In this document: positions 14,969 through 22,985 of the stretch, in pieces
Layout: every line of letters starts with the position of its first letter
Numbering within the stretch: the first letter of the stretch is position 1
NCBI GenBank assembly: GCA_002385475.1
Contig: DGDO01000049.1
Location: 1 to 27,131, forward strand
Direction of reading: 5' to 3'
Length of the DNA: 27,131 nucleotides
Source: Candidatus Sordicultor fermentans
GTDB lineage: Bacteria; Atribacterota; Atribacteria; Atribacterales; Caldatribacteriaceae
Position numbers and translations under genes: made by a program
The notes under the pieces: generated by a model
What the model was told of the DNA's origin: nothing
Seen by the model: only the letters and a program-made list of their open reading frames with translations
Database searches by the model: none

Positions 14969-16957
14969 ATGGGAGTCGCAATTTTTACTCTGATTGCTGG
15001 TTTAATCGCTGTAATTTATGCTGTTTTTCTCGTTCGCCGGATCTATTCTTTTGACCCGGGAAATGAGAAAATGCAGAGTTTGTCCAGTGCAATTCAGGAA
15101 GGAGCGATGGCATTCTTGAAGAGAGAATATTCCTTCCTGGCTATCTTTATTATTGGTATGTTTATACTTCTTACTCTAACTCTGGGGGTGACGGTAGCTA
15201 TCTGTTATGTGTGTGGTGCTATCTGTTCTGTGGGCGCCGGCTTTGTAGGTATGAGAGTGGCCACTCGCAGTAACTGTCGCACTACTCAGGCAGCTACAAA
15301 AAGCATAAGCGATGCTCTGACAGTTGCTTTTTCCTCAGGAGCAGTTATGGGGATGTGTGTGGTGGGATTTGGTCTTGTGGGACTGAGCCTCCTTTACCTT
15401 TTTGTGGGAGACCCTGATATTATCAACGGTTTTGCTTTAGGAGCCAGCTCTGTTGCTCTCTTTGCCCGGGTAGGAGGGGGTATTTACACCAAAGCTGCTG
15501 ATGTGGGAGCAGATCTGGTGGGCAAAGTGGAAGCGGGTATTCCCGAGGATGACCCTCGCAACCCGGCAGTTATTGCCGACAACGTAGGTGACAATGTAGG
15601 GGACGTAGCTGGAATGGGAGCTGACCTTTTTGAATCTTATGTGGGCTCTATTATAGCTGCTATGGTGCTGGGAGCAGCACCGGGGGCCATATATGGAGGA
15701 ACAAGCGGGATAGTATTTCCTCTTCTTCTTGCTGGTCTGGGAGTGGTGGCTTCTATTATCGGAACTTTATTTGTTCGAGCAAAAGACGAAAAAGATTTAG
15801 CACCTGCTCTCAACCGGGGAACCTACATCAGTGCTGTTTTAACTGCTATTTTTGTCCTGATTTCTGCCCTTCTTGTTTTTCGAGACCTGGGAACAGCAAA
15901 AGCCATTGGTCCATTTGTGGCCAGCGTATCGGGTCTGATAGCCGGCATTATTATTGGTCTTCTCTGTCAATACTATACCTCCAGTGATTATAAACCGGTG
16001 CAGCAACTGGCAGAGACGGCTAAAACTGGTCCGGCTACGGTGATAATTAATGGTTTGGCTCTGGGTATGGAAAGCACTGTTTTTCCCCTTATTTTAATTT
16101 GCGCTGCTATTCTTCTGGCTAACTGGGCGGCAGGAATTTACGGTATTGCCATAGCGGGTTTGGGCATGCTCTCTATTGTAGGCATGACGGTGGCAGTAGA
16201 TGCCTATGGTCCGGTGGCTGACAACGCCGGAGGTATTGCCGAAATGGCTGATTTAGATCCTCATGTGCGTGAAAGAACCGATTCCCTGGATGCTCTGGGA
16301 AATACTACAGCAGCTATCGGTAAAGGTTTTGCCATTGCCTCTGCAGCTCTCACCGCTCTTGCCCTGTTTGTGGCTTATTCGCAAACTGTAGGTTTGAGGA
16401 TTATTGACCTCTTGCATCCCTACACAGTGGTGGGGCTTTTCATTGGAGGAATGATGCCCTTCCTCTTTTCCTCCATTGCTATGAAAGCAGTGGGAACTGC
16501 TGCTTTTAAAATGGTGGAAGAAGTGCGGCGTCAATTCCGGGAAATAAAAGGATTGATGGAAGGAAAAGCTCAACCTGATTATGCTCGTTGTGTAGATATC
16601 AGCACTCGAGGGGCCATTGCCCAGATGATCTTTCCCGGTCTTTTAGCGGTGATAGTGCCTATTGTGGTGGGTCTGGTTTTAGGTAAAGAGGCATTAGGGG
16701 GATTGCTGGCCGGAGCAATTGTTACCGGGCTTCTTATGGCCATTATGATGGCCAATGCTGGAGGAGCCTGGGATAATGCCAAAAAATACATAGAAGCGGG
16801 GAACTTGGGAGGAAAAGGAACTCCTGTCCATGCTGCAGCAGTAGTGGGAGACACAGTGGGTGATCCTTTTAAAGATACCGCCGGTCCTTCTCTTAACATA
16901 CTGATTAAGCTTATGTCTATCGTAGCTTTAGTTTTTGCTCCTCTTTTCATGCGCTAA
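14969..16957 (+). CDS. hppA: Membrane-bound ion-pumping pyrophosphatase
   Basis: This 662-residue polytopic membrane protein, with about 15-16 hydrophobic helices, hydrolyses PPi and pumps cations. Substrate and Mg2+ motifs are intact: KAADVGADLVGKVEAGIPEDDPRNP (175-199), DNVGDNVGDVAGMGADL (204-220), DAYGPVADNAGGIAEM (411-426) and GDTVGDPFKDTAGPSLN near the C-terminus. GNTTAAIG (444-451) has Ala and Gly at the positions that mark K+-dependent enzymes (Lys in K+-independent ones). DLFESYVGS puts Glu222 at the ion-gate position known from Na+-translocating pyrophosphatases. I therefore infer a K+-dependent, probably Na+-pumping type. An excellent AGAAGGAGGTG ribosome site lies 7 bases before the ATG, and dgt ends 21 bases upstream. 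Scavenging of biosynthetic PPi is the likely role. Confidence 0.95.
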   Translation: MGVAIFTLIAGLIAVIYAVFLVRRIYSFDPGNEKMQSLSSAIQEGAMAFLKREYSFLAIFIIGMFILLTLTLGVTVAICYVCGAICSVGAGFVGMRVATRSNCRTTQAATKSISDALTVAFSSGAVMGMCVVGFGLVGLSLLYLFVGDPDIINGFALGASSVALFARVGGGIYTKAADVGADLVGKVEAGIPEDDPRNPAVIADNVGDNVGDVAGMGADLFESYVGSIIAAMVLGAAPGAIYGGTSGIVFPLLLAGLGVVASIIGTLFVRAKDEKDLAPALNRGTYISAVLTAIFVLISALLVFRDLGTAKAIGPFVASVSGLIAGIIIGLLCQYYTSSDYKPVQQLAETAKTGPATVIINGLALGMESTVFPLILICAAILLANWAAGIYGIAIAGLGMLSIVGMTVAVDAYGPVADNAGGIAEMADLDPHVRERTDSLDALGNTTAAIGKGFAIASAALTALALFVAYSQTVGLRIIDLLHPYTVVGLFIGGMMPFLFSSIAMKAVGTAAFKMVEEVRRQFREIKGLMEGKAQPDYARCVDISTRGAIAQMIFPGLLAVIVPIVVGLVLGKEALGGLLAGAIVTGLLMAIMMANAGGAWDNAKKYIEAGNLGGKGTPVHAAAVVGDTVGDPFKDTAGPSLNILIKLMSIVALVFAPLFMR

Positions 16958-16959
16958 AT

Positions 16960-16999
16960 ATTCTTTCTCCTCCGGGAATATTCCCGGAGGAGAAAGAAT
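16960..16999. terminator. 40-bp perfect palindrome after hppA
   Basis: Bases 16960-16979 and 16980-16999 are exact reverse complements, so the whole 40 bp is a palindrome 2 bases after the hppA stop. A transcript would form a very stable hairpin with a purine arm and a pyrimidine arm. Downstream is TTAATTAAA rather than a clean T run, so factor-independent termination is likely but not textbook. It separates dgt-hppA from dnaG-rpoD. Confidence 0.65.
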
Positions 17000-17152
17000 T
17001 TAATTAAAGGTCACATAGTTTTTCCTTGAAGAGAAAGAAGGTACATTCCGGTAAGAATGCATTTTTCCTCAGGAGGGGTCTGGTAAAGAAATACTTGATT
17101 CCGGGTGTTCTGTCAGGGGTGTTTTTCGAATTAGAAGTACATAGATAATCGG

Positions 17153-17179
17153 GAATATTGCCCTGAATGGGCAACATTC
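17153..17179 (+). other. Hairpin in the dnaG leader region
   Basis: GAAT-A-TTGCCC (17153-17163) pairs with GGGCAA-C-ATTC (17169-17179), with one mismatch and a 5-nt loop, about 50 bases before dnaG. The 17000-17152 stretch before it holds no convincing gene. GATAAT (17144-17149) is a possible -10 without a matching -35. Confidence 0.4.
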
Positions 17180-17232
17180 TATCGCTAACATTATTATTGT
17201 TCTTCCCGGATGAGGAGGAATAGGTGATTTAA

Positions 17233-18987
17233 TTGCTGTTTGATGATCAGTATCTGGAAGAAATTAAAAGTCGTATAGACATAGTGGAGCTCGTTTCCCG
17301 GTATGTCAGTCTCCAGCCAGCAGGTCGTAACTATCGTGCTCTTTGTCCCTTTCATGAAGAAAAGACTCCTTCCTTTCTGGTTTCTCCGGAAAAGGGCATT
17401 TTCCACTGCTTTGGATGCGGGGTGGGTGGTAATATTTTTACCTTTGTAATGAAAATGGAAAGCCTCACCTTTCCTGAAGCGGTGGCTTTTTTAGCTGAAA
17501 AGTGTGGCATGGAGCTACCGACTCTCGGTAAAAGTATCACCCGACAAACTAAAGAGAGAGACAAACTTTTCCTCTTGAATGAAACTTTAAATCGTTATTA
17601 TTATCAATGTTTGTTGAACCCCGGGGACGAACTTGCTCACGCTGCTCGCTCTTATATTTATGAACGCAGGGGGCTAAAGCCAGAAATAATAGAGCAGTTT
17701 GGCATTGGTTTTTCTCCAGCTTCAGGTAAGGAATCCATTGCTTTTTTGATGGAGGCAGGGTTTTCGGGACAGGACGTAATTAAAGCTGGAGTGGGAGTGG
17801 TAACAAAAAGCGGGGAACTTTTAGACCGTTTTCGAGGTAGAATTACTTTTGCCTTACATGATGTTCAAGGGAGAGTAATCGGTTTTGGAGGAAGAATTTT
17901 AGGGGATGGGGAGCCTAAGTATGTCAATGTTTCTGATACCCCGGTTTTTTCTAAAGGACGCAACCTCTACGGTCTTTTTGCCTCGCGGAATTTTATTCAG
18001 CGCTCTCATCAGGCGATTTTAGTAGAGGGATATATGGATTTTCTTACTCTTTTTCAAGAGGGAATTAATAATTGCGTGGCTTCTATGGGTACTTCTCTTA
18101 CTAAAGATCAGGCCATGCTCTTGCGTCGCTATGCTGAAGAGGTAATTATTTGTTACGATTCAGATGCGGCAGGACAGGCGGCTACTGTGAGAGGCATGAA
18201 TATCCTTCAGGAACAGGGAATAACAGTGCGAATACTGCCTATTCCTGCCCCTTATGACCCTGATTCTTTCCTGCGTCAGAAAGGGAGAGAAAAATTCTTA
18301 GAAATTATGGAAGAAGCTCCCTCTCTTTTTGATTTCCAACTGGAATTATTTGTTAAGGATTATGGTTTAAGTTCTTTGGAATCAAAAGCGAAGATTATTC
18401 GAGGCATGGTTCCTTTTCTCCAATCAATTCGAGATCCAGTAGAGAGGTCTTTAAAGGTTAGCTATTTAGCAGAGAGGTTAAAAGTGGGAGAATCAGTGAT
18501 TTATAGTGCTTTGAGACGGGAAAAAGCTCCTGAGGCAGTTTTAAGTTCTTTTGTGAGCAGGGAATCGGGTAAGGTAAAAGCAGAGAAAATGCTCCTGCGA
18601 GCTATGATGGAAAGTCAGTTCTGGCGGGAGACAGTTGTCAAAGAACTGGAAGTTCAAAATTTTTCTCGACCTGAGCATCGTCGCATTTTTCGTGTTTTTG
18701 CTGATTCTGAAGAGGAGGGTAACCTTTCTCCTTCTGATTTGATAGACATTTTTTCCGGCGATGAAGAAATATCTTGCTGTATAACAGAGATAATGACCCG
18801 GGAGGATTTGCAAGGAGGATTGAATCAAGAAGTGGTTGAGGATTTAATACGCCGGTTGAAGCTGGCTTCAGTAGAAGAGGAAATGCAACGGATACAGGAA
18901 GAGCTTTCTCGAGAAGATAACGAAGAGAGGCTACAGTATTATCATTTTCTCTCGCAAGAGAGGGAAAAATTGAAAAGGTTAGATTGA
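17233..18987 (+). CDS. dnaG: DNA primase DnaG
   Basis: This 584-residue primase synthesises RNA primers at the replication fork. The N-terminal zinc ribbon is C38-H41...C59-C62 (CPFH and CFGC). The RNA polymerase core follows with RFRGRITFALHD (199-210). The Toprim domain has VEGYMD (264-269, catalytic E265) and YDSDAAG (308-314, D309 and D311). The C-terminal ~130 residues form the DnaB-binding part. The start is TTG at 17233; an AGGTGAT ribosome site (17222-17228) is well spaced, and the upstream GTG at 17224 runs into a stop. The stop codon overlaps the rpoD start. dnaG next to rpoD is the ancestral macromolecular synthesis arrangement, here without rpsU, which heads the first operon. Confidence 0.95.
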   Translation: MLFDDQYLEEIKSRIDIVELVSRYVSLQPAGRNYRALCPFHEEKTPSFLVSPEKGIFHCFGCGVGGNIFTFVMKMESLTFPEAVAFLAEKCGMELPTLGKSITRQTKERDKLFLLNETLNRYYYQCLLNPGDELAHAARSYIYERRGLKPEIIEQFGIGFSPASGKESIAFLMEAGFSGQDVIKAGVGVVTKSGELLDRFRGRITFALHDVQGRVIGFGGRILGDGEPKYVNVSDTPVFSKGRNLYGLFASRNFIQRSHQAILVEGYMDFLTLFQEGINNCVASMGTSLTKDQAMLLRRYAEEVIICYDSDAAGQAATVRGMNILQEQGITVRILPIPAPYDPDSFLRQKGREKFLEIMEEAPSLFDFQLELFVKDYGLSSLESKAKIIRGMVPFLQSIRDPVERSLKVSYLAERLKVGESVIYSALRREKAPEAVLSSFVSRESGKVKAEKMLLRAMMESQFWRETVVKELEVQNFSRPEHRRIFRVFADSEEEGNLSPSDLIDIFSGDEEISCCITEIMTREDLQGGLNQEVVEDLIRRLKLASVEEEMQRIQEELSREDNEERLQYYHFLSQEREKLKRLD

Positions 18988-20096
18988 AGAGAGGAGAGAT
19001 GTGGTTGAGCGGCGATAACAAAAATAAGTCTTCCCCCGAAGTTTCTTCTTTAATGGAGAGAGGAAAGCAGAAAGGGTATATTACTTTTAAAGAGTTAAAT
19101 GATGCCCTGGGTAGTGAAGCCATAAACGTAGATAAGCTGGATGATGTTTATAATACCCTTTTGGGTCTGGGTATTGAGGTTTCAGATGAGGAAGGCTTTC
19201 AGGAAGATCAACCTACCATGGAAGCGGAAGATTTTCACTTTGAGGATATAAAAGGCATAGGAGCAGATGACCCGGTAAAAATGTATCTGAAAGAAATCGG
19301 ACAGGTTCCTCTCCTCACCAAAGAAGAAGAAGTAGAGTTAGCGAAAAGAGTGGAGCAAGGAGACCCAGAAGCCAAAAGGAAGCTCATCGAAGCCAATCTG
19401 CGGCTGGTAGTGAGTATTGCTAAAAAATACGTGGGCAGAGGTATGCTCTTTCTTGACCTCATTCAGGAGGGTAATCTGGGCTTAATTCGGGCAGTAGAAA
19501 AATTTGATTATCGGAAGGGTTATAAATTCAGTACTTACGCTACCTGGTGGATTCGCCAGGCTATTACCCGGGCTATTGCTGATCAAGCGCGAACTATTCG
19601 TATCCCTGTCCATATGGTAGAAACCATTAATAAACTCAATCGAACTTCTCGACAACTCGTTCAAGAGCTGGGAAGAGACCCCACACCTGAAGAGATAGCA
19701 GAGAAGATGGGTATTACTCCGGAGAAAGTCAGAGAAATAATGAAGACAGCCCAGGAGCCTTTGTCTCTGGAGACCCCTATTGGAGAGGAAGAAGACAGTC
19801 ACCTGGGTGATTTTATTGAAGATACTGGAGCTCTCGCGCCTCCTCAGGCTGCCTCTTATTCTCTTTTGAAAGAGCAGTTAGATAATGTTTTAAATACTCT
19901 TACAGACCGGGAGAGGAGAGTTTTGAAGCTCCGTTTTGGCCTCGAGGATGGAAGACCCCATACTCTGGAAGAGGTAGGACAGATTTTCGGGGTAACTCGA
20001 GAAAGAATTCGTCAGATTGAAGCCAAGGCTTTGAGAAAACTCCGCCATCCCAGCAGGAGCAAAAAATTGCGTGACTATCTTGACGAAACAGAATAA
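18984..20096 (+). CDS. rpoD: Housekeeping sigma factor RpoD/SigA
   Basis: This 370-residue primary sigma factor directs RNA polymerase to -35/-10 promoters such as those seen in this window. A short region 1.1-like segment (about 21-68) precedes region 1.2 (DDPVKMYLKEIGQVPLLT, 95-112). Region 2 has LRLVVSIAKKYVGRG and FSTYATWWIRQAITRAI (182-198). Region 3 has PEEIAEKMG (235-243). Region 4 has the VTRERIRQIEAKALRKLRHP helix-turn-helix (337-356). The start is TTG 18984 overlapping the dnaG stop, with AAAAGG 5 bases upstream. TTG 19005, preceded by GAGGAG, is an alternative that removes seven residues. The length matches Gram-positive-type SigA rather than long proteobacterial RpoD. Confidence 0.96.
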   Translation: MKRGEMWLSGDNKNKSSPEVSSLMERGKQKGYITFKELNDALGSEAINVDKLDDVYNTLLGLGIEVSDEEGFQEDQPTMEAEDFHFEDIKGIGADDPVKMYLKEIGQVPLLTKEEEVELAKRVEQGDPEAKRKLIEANLRLVVSIAKKYVGRGMLFLDLIQEGNLGLIRAVEKFDYRKGYKFSTYATWWIRQAITRAIADQARTIRIPVHMVETINKLNRTSRQLVQELGRDPTPEEIAEKMGITPEKVREIMKTAQEPLSLETPIGEEEDSHLGDFIEDTGALAPPQAASYSLLKEQLDNVLNTLTDRERRVLKLRFGLEDGRPHTLEEVGQIFGVTRERIRQIEAKALRKLRHPSRSKKLRDYLDETE

Positions 20097-20108
20097 GTTT
20101 CCTATAAT
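20080..20108 (+). promoter_or_regulatory. Promoter of tRNA-Asn overlapping the rpoD 3' end
   Basis: TTGACG (20080-20085) lies inside the last codons of rpoD. It is 17 bp from a perfect TATAAT (20103-20108). Initiation near 20115 would give a 5' leader of about 9 nt on the tRNA, suitable for RNase P trimming. Confidence 0.8.
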
Positions 20109-20123
20109 TCTCTGTGAAGCCGC

Positions 20124-20198
20124 TCCTCGGTAGCTCAATGGTGGAGCATCCGGCTGTTAACCGGAGGGTTGCAGGTTCGAATCCTGCCCGGGGAGCCA
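20124..20198 (+). tRNA. tRNA-Asn (anticodon GTT)
   Basis: This is a full 75-nt cloverleaf. The acceptor TCCTCGG (20124-20130) pairs with CCGGGGA near the 3' end, with one G-U. The D stem is GCTC/GAGC. The anticodon stem is TCCGG/CCGGA around CTGTTAA, giving anticodon GTT at 20156-20158. The T arm is GCAGG-TTCGAAT-CCTGC. CCA is encoded at 20196-20198. It has its own promoter and stands as a single tRNA between rpoD and the ABC ATPase gene. Confidence 0.97.
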
Positions 20199-20462
20199 GA
20201 TTGACAATTGATTGGTGGTTGTTTAAAGCTTTTCTGAAGCATTGCCTTATCTTTCCCGCACAATGCCCGAAAAAAATAAGGAAAACTGAGAATCTTTTTT
20301 CTCCTGTCTATCCCTGAATGGCCAGTTACCAGTTATTTTTAACTGAAGACTTTCCTGTGGTTCTTCTATTCAGATATGATAGTATTTCTGTCTGGGGGAA
20401 GAGAAATAGAGTAAAAAATAAAAATACCCTACATCAGGACACTATCTTTAACTTTTAAGGGG
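20199..20462. other. Non-coding spacer after tRNA-Asn
   Basis: No gene can be supported here. TTGACA occurs at 20201-20206, but the properly spaced downstream hexamer (TAAAGC, 20224-20229) is a poor -10. A 6-bp-arm hairpin CAGTTA 20330-20335 with TAACTG 20340-20345 is present. I see no convincing terminator for the tRNA, although CTTTTTTC at about 20294-20301 may serve. Confidence 0.5.
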
Positions 20463-20491
20463 TTGCAAGAGGAAAGCAAATATTCTAAAAT
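20463..20491 (+). promoter_or_regulatory. Promoter of the ABC ATPase gene
   Basis: TTGCAA (20463-20468) and TAAAAT (20486-20491) are 17 bp apart. Transcription would begin near 20498, giving a ~50-nt leader with a GAGGAGG ribosome site just before the ATG at 20547. Confidence 0.65.
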
Positions 20492-20546
20492 AGAGTAAGC
20501 ATTTCTTTATTACTTAAATTTAAGTGAATGAAGAGGAGGAAAATAA

Positions 20547-21653
20547 ATGGCTAATGTTTCTTTAAAGAGTGTGGTTAAACGTTTTGGGGAAGTAGTAGCA
20601 GTGAACAAGGTGGACCTTGATATTGCAGATGAAGAATTTCTGGTATTAGTAGGTCCTTCTGGTTGTGGTAAAACTACTACCTTGCGCATGATTGCCGGGT
20701 TGGAAGAAGTGGATGAAGGGGAGATTTATATTGATGATATCCTGGTAAACGATGTTCCCCCTAAAGATCGGGATATTGCCATGGTTTTCCAGAACTATGC
20801 TCTTTACCCCCATATGGATGTGTACAACAATATGGCTTTTGGGTTGAAGCTCCGTAAATTTCCCAAAGATGAAATTGATAGACGGGTAAAAGAAGCAGCA
20901 GATATTCTGGGAATTCACGAATTGCTTAAGCGTAAACCTAAACAACTCTCTGGAGGTCAGAGGCAGAGAGTAGCTGTGGGAAGAGCCATTGTTCGCCACC
21001 CCAAAGTCTTCCTGTTTGACGAGCCCCTTTCTAACCTGGATGCTAAATTGAGAGTGCAGATGAGAGCGGAGTTGTCTAAACTTCACGACCGTCTGAAGGC
21101 CACCATGATTTATGTTACTCACGACCAGATAGAAGCTATGACTATGGGAGATAGAATTGTAGTTATGAAGGACGGTATAGTACAACAAGTGGGTACTCCT
21201 CTTGATCTCTACAATAAGCCCCAGAATAAATTTGTGGCTGGTTTTATTGGTACTCCCTCCATGAATTTCCTGGACGTGGTGATAAAGAAAGAGGGAGATG
21301 CACTTTATTTAGATGGAGAATCCTTCAAAATCAAAATTCCGACTGAAATTCAATCTGCTCTCTTGCCCTACGTAAATAAAGAAGTCACTTTGGGCATTCG
21401 TCCCCAGGATATTTATGATTGCAACTTCTCCCAGGAGATGGCAGAAGTTGATGGAAACGTGATCGAGACGACAGTAGATATAGTGGAGCCTCTGGGTTCA
21501 GAGCAAACAGTGTATCTGGTTACCGGGCCTCACGTTCTTGTTGCGCAATTAGATATGCGTACTCATACCAGTGTGGGAGATACTTTGAAAATACTGGTGG
21601 ACACCTCTAAAATTCATCTATTTGATGTAGAGACGGAGCAAGCTATAGTTTAA
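20547..21653 (+). CDS. ugpC: Sugar-type ABC transporter ATPase (UgpC/MsmK/MalK family)
   Basis: This 368-residue ATPase belongs to the family that energises sugar and glycerol-3-phosphate importers. Seen in order: Walker A GPSGCGKT (36-43), Q-loop in VFQNYALYPHM (80-90), signature LSGGQ (134-138), Walker B VFLFDEP (154-160), D-loop SNLDAKLR and H-loop THDQIEAM. A C-terminal TOBE/MalK-like regulatory domain follows (about 240-368; TLGIRPQDIYD). No permease or binding protein gene is adjacent, and it has its own promoter. In Gram-positives such stand-alone ATPases (MsmK, MsmX) serve several sugar importers encoded elsewhere, and the same is inferred here. Exact substrate unknown; the gene symbol is by family only. 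Confidence 0.9.
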   Translation: MANVSLKSVVKRFGEVVAVNKVDLDIADEEFLVLVGPSGCGKTTTLRMIAGLEEVDEGEIYIDDILVNDVPPKDRDIAMVFQNYALYPHMDVYNNMAFGLKLRKFPKDEIDRRVKEAADILGIHELLKRKPKQLSGGQRQRVAVGRAIVRHPKVFLFDEPLSNLDAKLRVQMRAELSKLHDRLKATMIYVTHDQIEAMTMGDRIVVMKDGIVQQVGTPLDLYNKPQNKFVAGFIGTPSMNFLDVVIKKEGDALYLDGESFKIKIPTEIQSALLPYVNKEVTLGIRPQDIYDCNFSQEMAEVDGNVIETTVDIVEPLGSEQTVYLVTGPHVLVAQLDMRTHTSVGDTLKILVDTSKIHLFDVETEQAIV

Positions 21654-21686
21654 GTTGCCGTCTGTCAAAGCAGGAGTAGGTGAGAG

Positions 21687-21715
21687 TTGCATTGTGGCTC
21701 CTCCGTTTTTATAAT
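21687..21715 (+). promoter_or_regulatory. Promoter of the gap operon
   Basis: TTGCAT (21687-21692) and a perfect TATAAT (21710-21715) are 17 bp apart. The start would fall near 21722, about 274 nt before gap, implying a long structured leader or a separate small RNA. Confidence 0.65.
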
Positions 21716-21892
21716 AAGGGGCTGGAGGGTAAAAAAGTGCGGGTTATACCCCGGAAAGGAAATTGCCTTTTTGAAAAAGGCTTATCGGGATGATGAGAGA
21801 ATGCAGGATGGAGGATGTCTTACCTCTATCGCTGGAAGCAGTGAAATTATAATCTGTAGATATACTGAAACGTGAGAAAGAAATAATTGTTT

Positions 21893-21925
21893 TAGATACC
21901 CCCGTCTCGCGGACGGGGGTATCTA
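21893..21925 (+). terminator. 14-bp-arm GC-rich hairpin upstream of gap
   Basis: TAGATACCCCCGTC (21893-21906) and GACGGGGGTATCTA (21912-21925) are perfect reverse complements around TCGCG. There is no T run immediately after, but a second hairpin follows 4 bases later. It may end ugpC transcription or act as a leader attenuator for gap. Confidence 0.55.
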
Positions 21926-21929
21926 CTGA

Positions 21930-21951
21930 AAAGAATGCTTGAGCATTCTTT
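21930..21951 (+). terminator. Second hairpin with partial T tract upstream of gap
   Basis: AAAGAATGC (21930-21938) pairs with GCATTCTTT (21943-21951) around a 4-nt loop and is followed by CTCT. It ends 44 bases before gap. Together with the preceding GC-rich hairpin it looks like a tandem terminator or attenuator. Confidence 0.5.
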
Positions 21952-21995
21952 CTCTACACTGAATAAATAGTATTCCTAAGAAAGGAGCAGCGATT

Positions 21996-22985
21996 ATGAA
22001 AGTTGGAATCAATGGGTTTGGTAGAATTGGACGTTTAGTTTTTAGAAGGATCTTAGAAGAGGGAGACTTAGACGTAGTAGCAGTTAATGATTTGACCAGC
22101 GCTAAAACTTTAGCTCACTTGTTAAAATATGATTCGGTGCATGGAACTATATGTAACCAGGTGGAAGCTAAAGATGATGCTTTAGTAGTAGATGGTAAGG
22201 AAATCAAAGTTCTGGCTCAAAAAGATCCTGCTCAATTGCCCTGGCGGGACTTGGGGGTGGATCTGGTAGTTGAGTCTACTGGTAAATTTACCGCCAGAGA
22301 CGGAGCCTCTTTGCATTTACAAGCTGGTGCTCAGAAAGTAATAATCACTGCTCCAGCTAAAGGACCAGATATCACCGTAGTAATGGGAGTTAACCATAAA
22401 GCTTACAACAAAGATGCCCATCATATTATTTCTAACGCTTCTTGCACCACCAACTGTCTGGCTCCGGTGGTTAAGGTTTTGAATGATAGCTTTACCATTC
22501 AGAAAGGTTTTATGACCACTATTCACGCTTATACCAATGATCAGGTTATTTTGGACTTTCCTCATAAAGACTTAAGAAGGGCGCGGGCAGCAGCTCTATC
22601 TATGATTCCTACCACTACTGGAGCAGCTTCGGCTATCGGAGAGGTTATACCTGAGCTTAAGGGTAAATTAGACGGAATGGCCATTCGAGTTCCCACTCCT
22701 GATGTCTCCATAGTGGACTTTGTAGCGGTAGTGGAAAAGGAAACCTCTATTGAGGAGGTAAATTCCGTTCTTAAACAAGCTGCTGAAGGTGAATTGAAAG
22801 GGATTCTGGCTTACTGTGATGAGCCTTTAGTATCGGTAGACTTTCTCCATGATACTCATTCTTCCATCGTGGATGCTCTGTCTACCAAAGTTCATGGTAA
22901 CCTGGTTAAGGTTTTAGCCTGGTATGACAATGAGTGGGGTTATTCCTGTCGGGTAGTAGATTTAGTTAAATACGTGATGAAGTAG
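21996..22985 (+). CDS. gap: Glyceraldehyde-3-phosphate dehydrogenase
   Basis: This 329-residue glycolytic enzyme oxidises glyceraldehyde-3-phosphate to 1,3-bisphosphoglycerate with NAD+. The Rossmann motif INGFGRIGR (5-13) is at the N-terminus. D32 in VNDLTS points to NAD+ preference. The active site is SNASCTTNC with C150 and H177 (TTIHAYT). DFPHKDLRRARAAALSMIPTTTGAA is the usual phosphate-binding region. The ribosome site AAAGGAGCAGCG is good. tpiA follows 11 bases after the stop. The gene for the next enzyme, pgk, is missing from the usual place between them. A promoter and ~270-nt leader precede it. Confidence 0.97.
   Translation: MKVGINGFGRIGRLVFRRILEEGDLDVVAVNDLTSAKTLAHLLKYDSVHGTICNQVEAKDDALVVDGKEIKVLAQKDPAQLPWRDLGVDLVVESTGKFTARDGASLHLQAGAQKVIITAPAKGPDITVVMGVNHKAYNKDAHHIISNASCTTNCLAPVVKVLNDSFTIQKGFMTTIHAYTNDQVILDFPHKDLRRARAAALSMIPTTTGAASAIGEVIPELKGKLDGMAIRVPTPDVSIVDFVAVVEKETSIEEVNSVLKQAAEGELKGILAYCDEPLVSVDFLHDTHSSIVDALSTKVHGNLVKVLAWYDNEWGYSCRVVDLVKYVMK

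Larger units (their letters stand above)
21716..21995 (+). promoter_or_regulatory. Long gap leader with three hairpins
   Basis: No protein is supported here. A 7-bp-arm hairpin GCCTTTT 21765-21771 with AAAAGGC 21775-21781 lies within possible outer pairing CCCG 21750-21753 with CGGG 21786-21789. Two more hairpins follow at 21893-21925 and 21930-21951. I do not recognise a known riboswitch class. AAGAAAGGAGCAGCG supplies the gap ribosome site. Confidence 0.45.

Noticed and set aside
20201..20229. Promoter starting at TTGACA right after tRNA-Asn
   Set aside because: The correctly spaced -10 (TAAAGC) is poor and no gene follows within 300 bases; the 20463-20491 promoter explains the next gene better.
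20114..20317. 67-codon frame starting MKPLLGSSMVEHPAVNRR
   Set aside because: It is the translation of tRNA-Asn and its flank, a well-known false gene; the RNA fold explains the sequence.
20646..21188. 180-codon minus-strand frame opposite the ABC ATPase
   Set aside because: It is an antisense shadow of a strongly conserved ATPase; the translation is rich in His/Ser/Phe and resembles no family.
21687..21875. 62-codon frame upstream of gap
   Set aside because: It overlaps the gap promoter, has no good ribosome site and no recognisable protein character; the region is better read as a leader.
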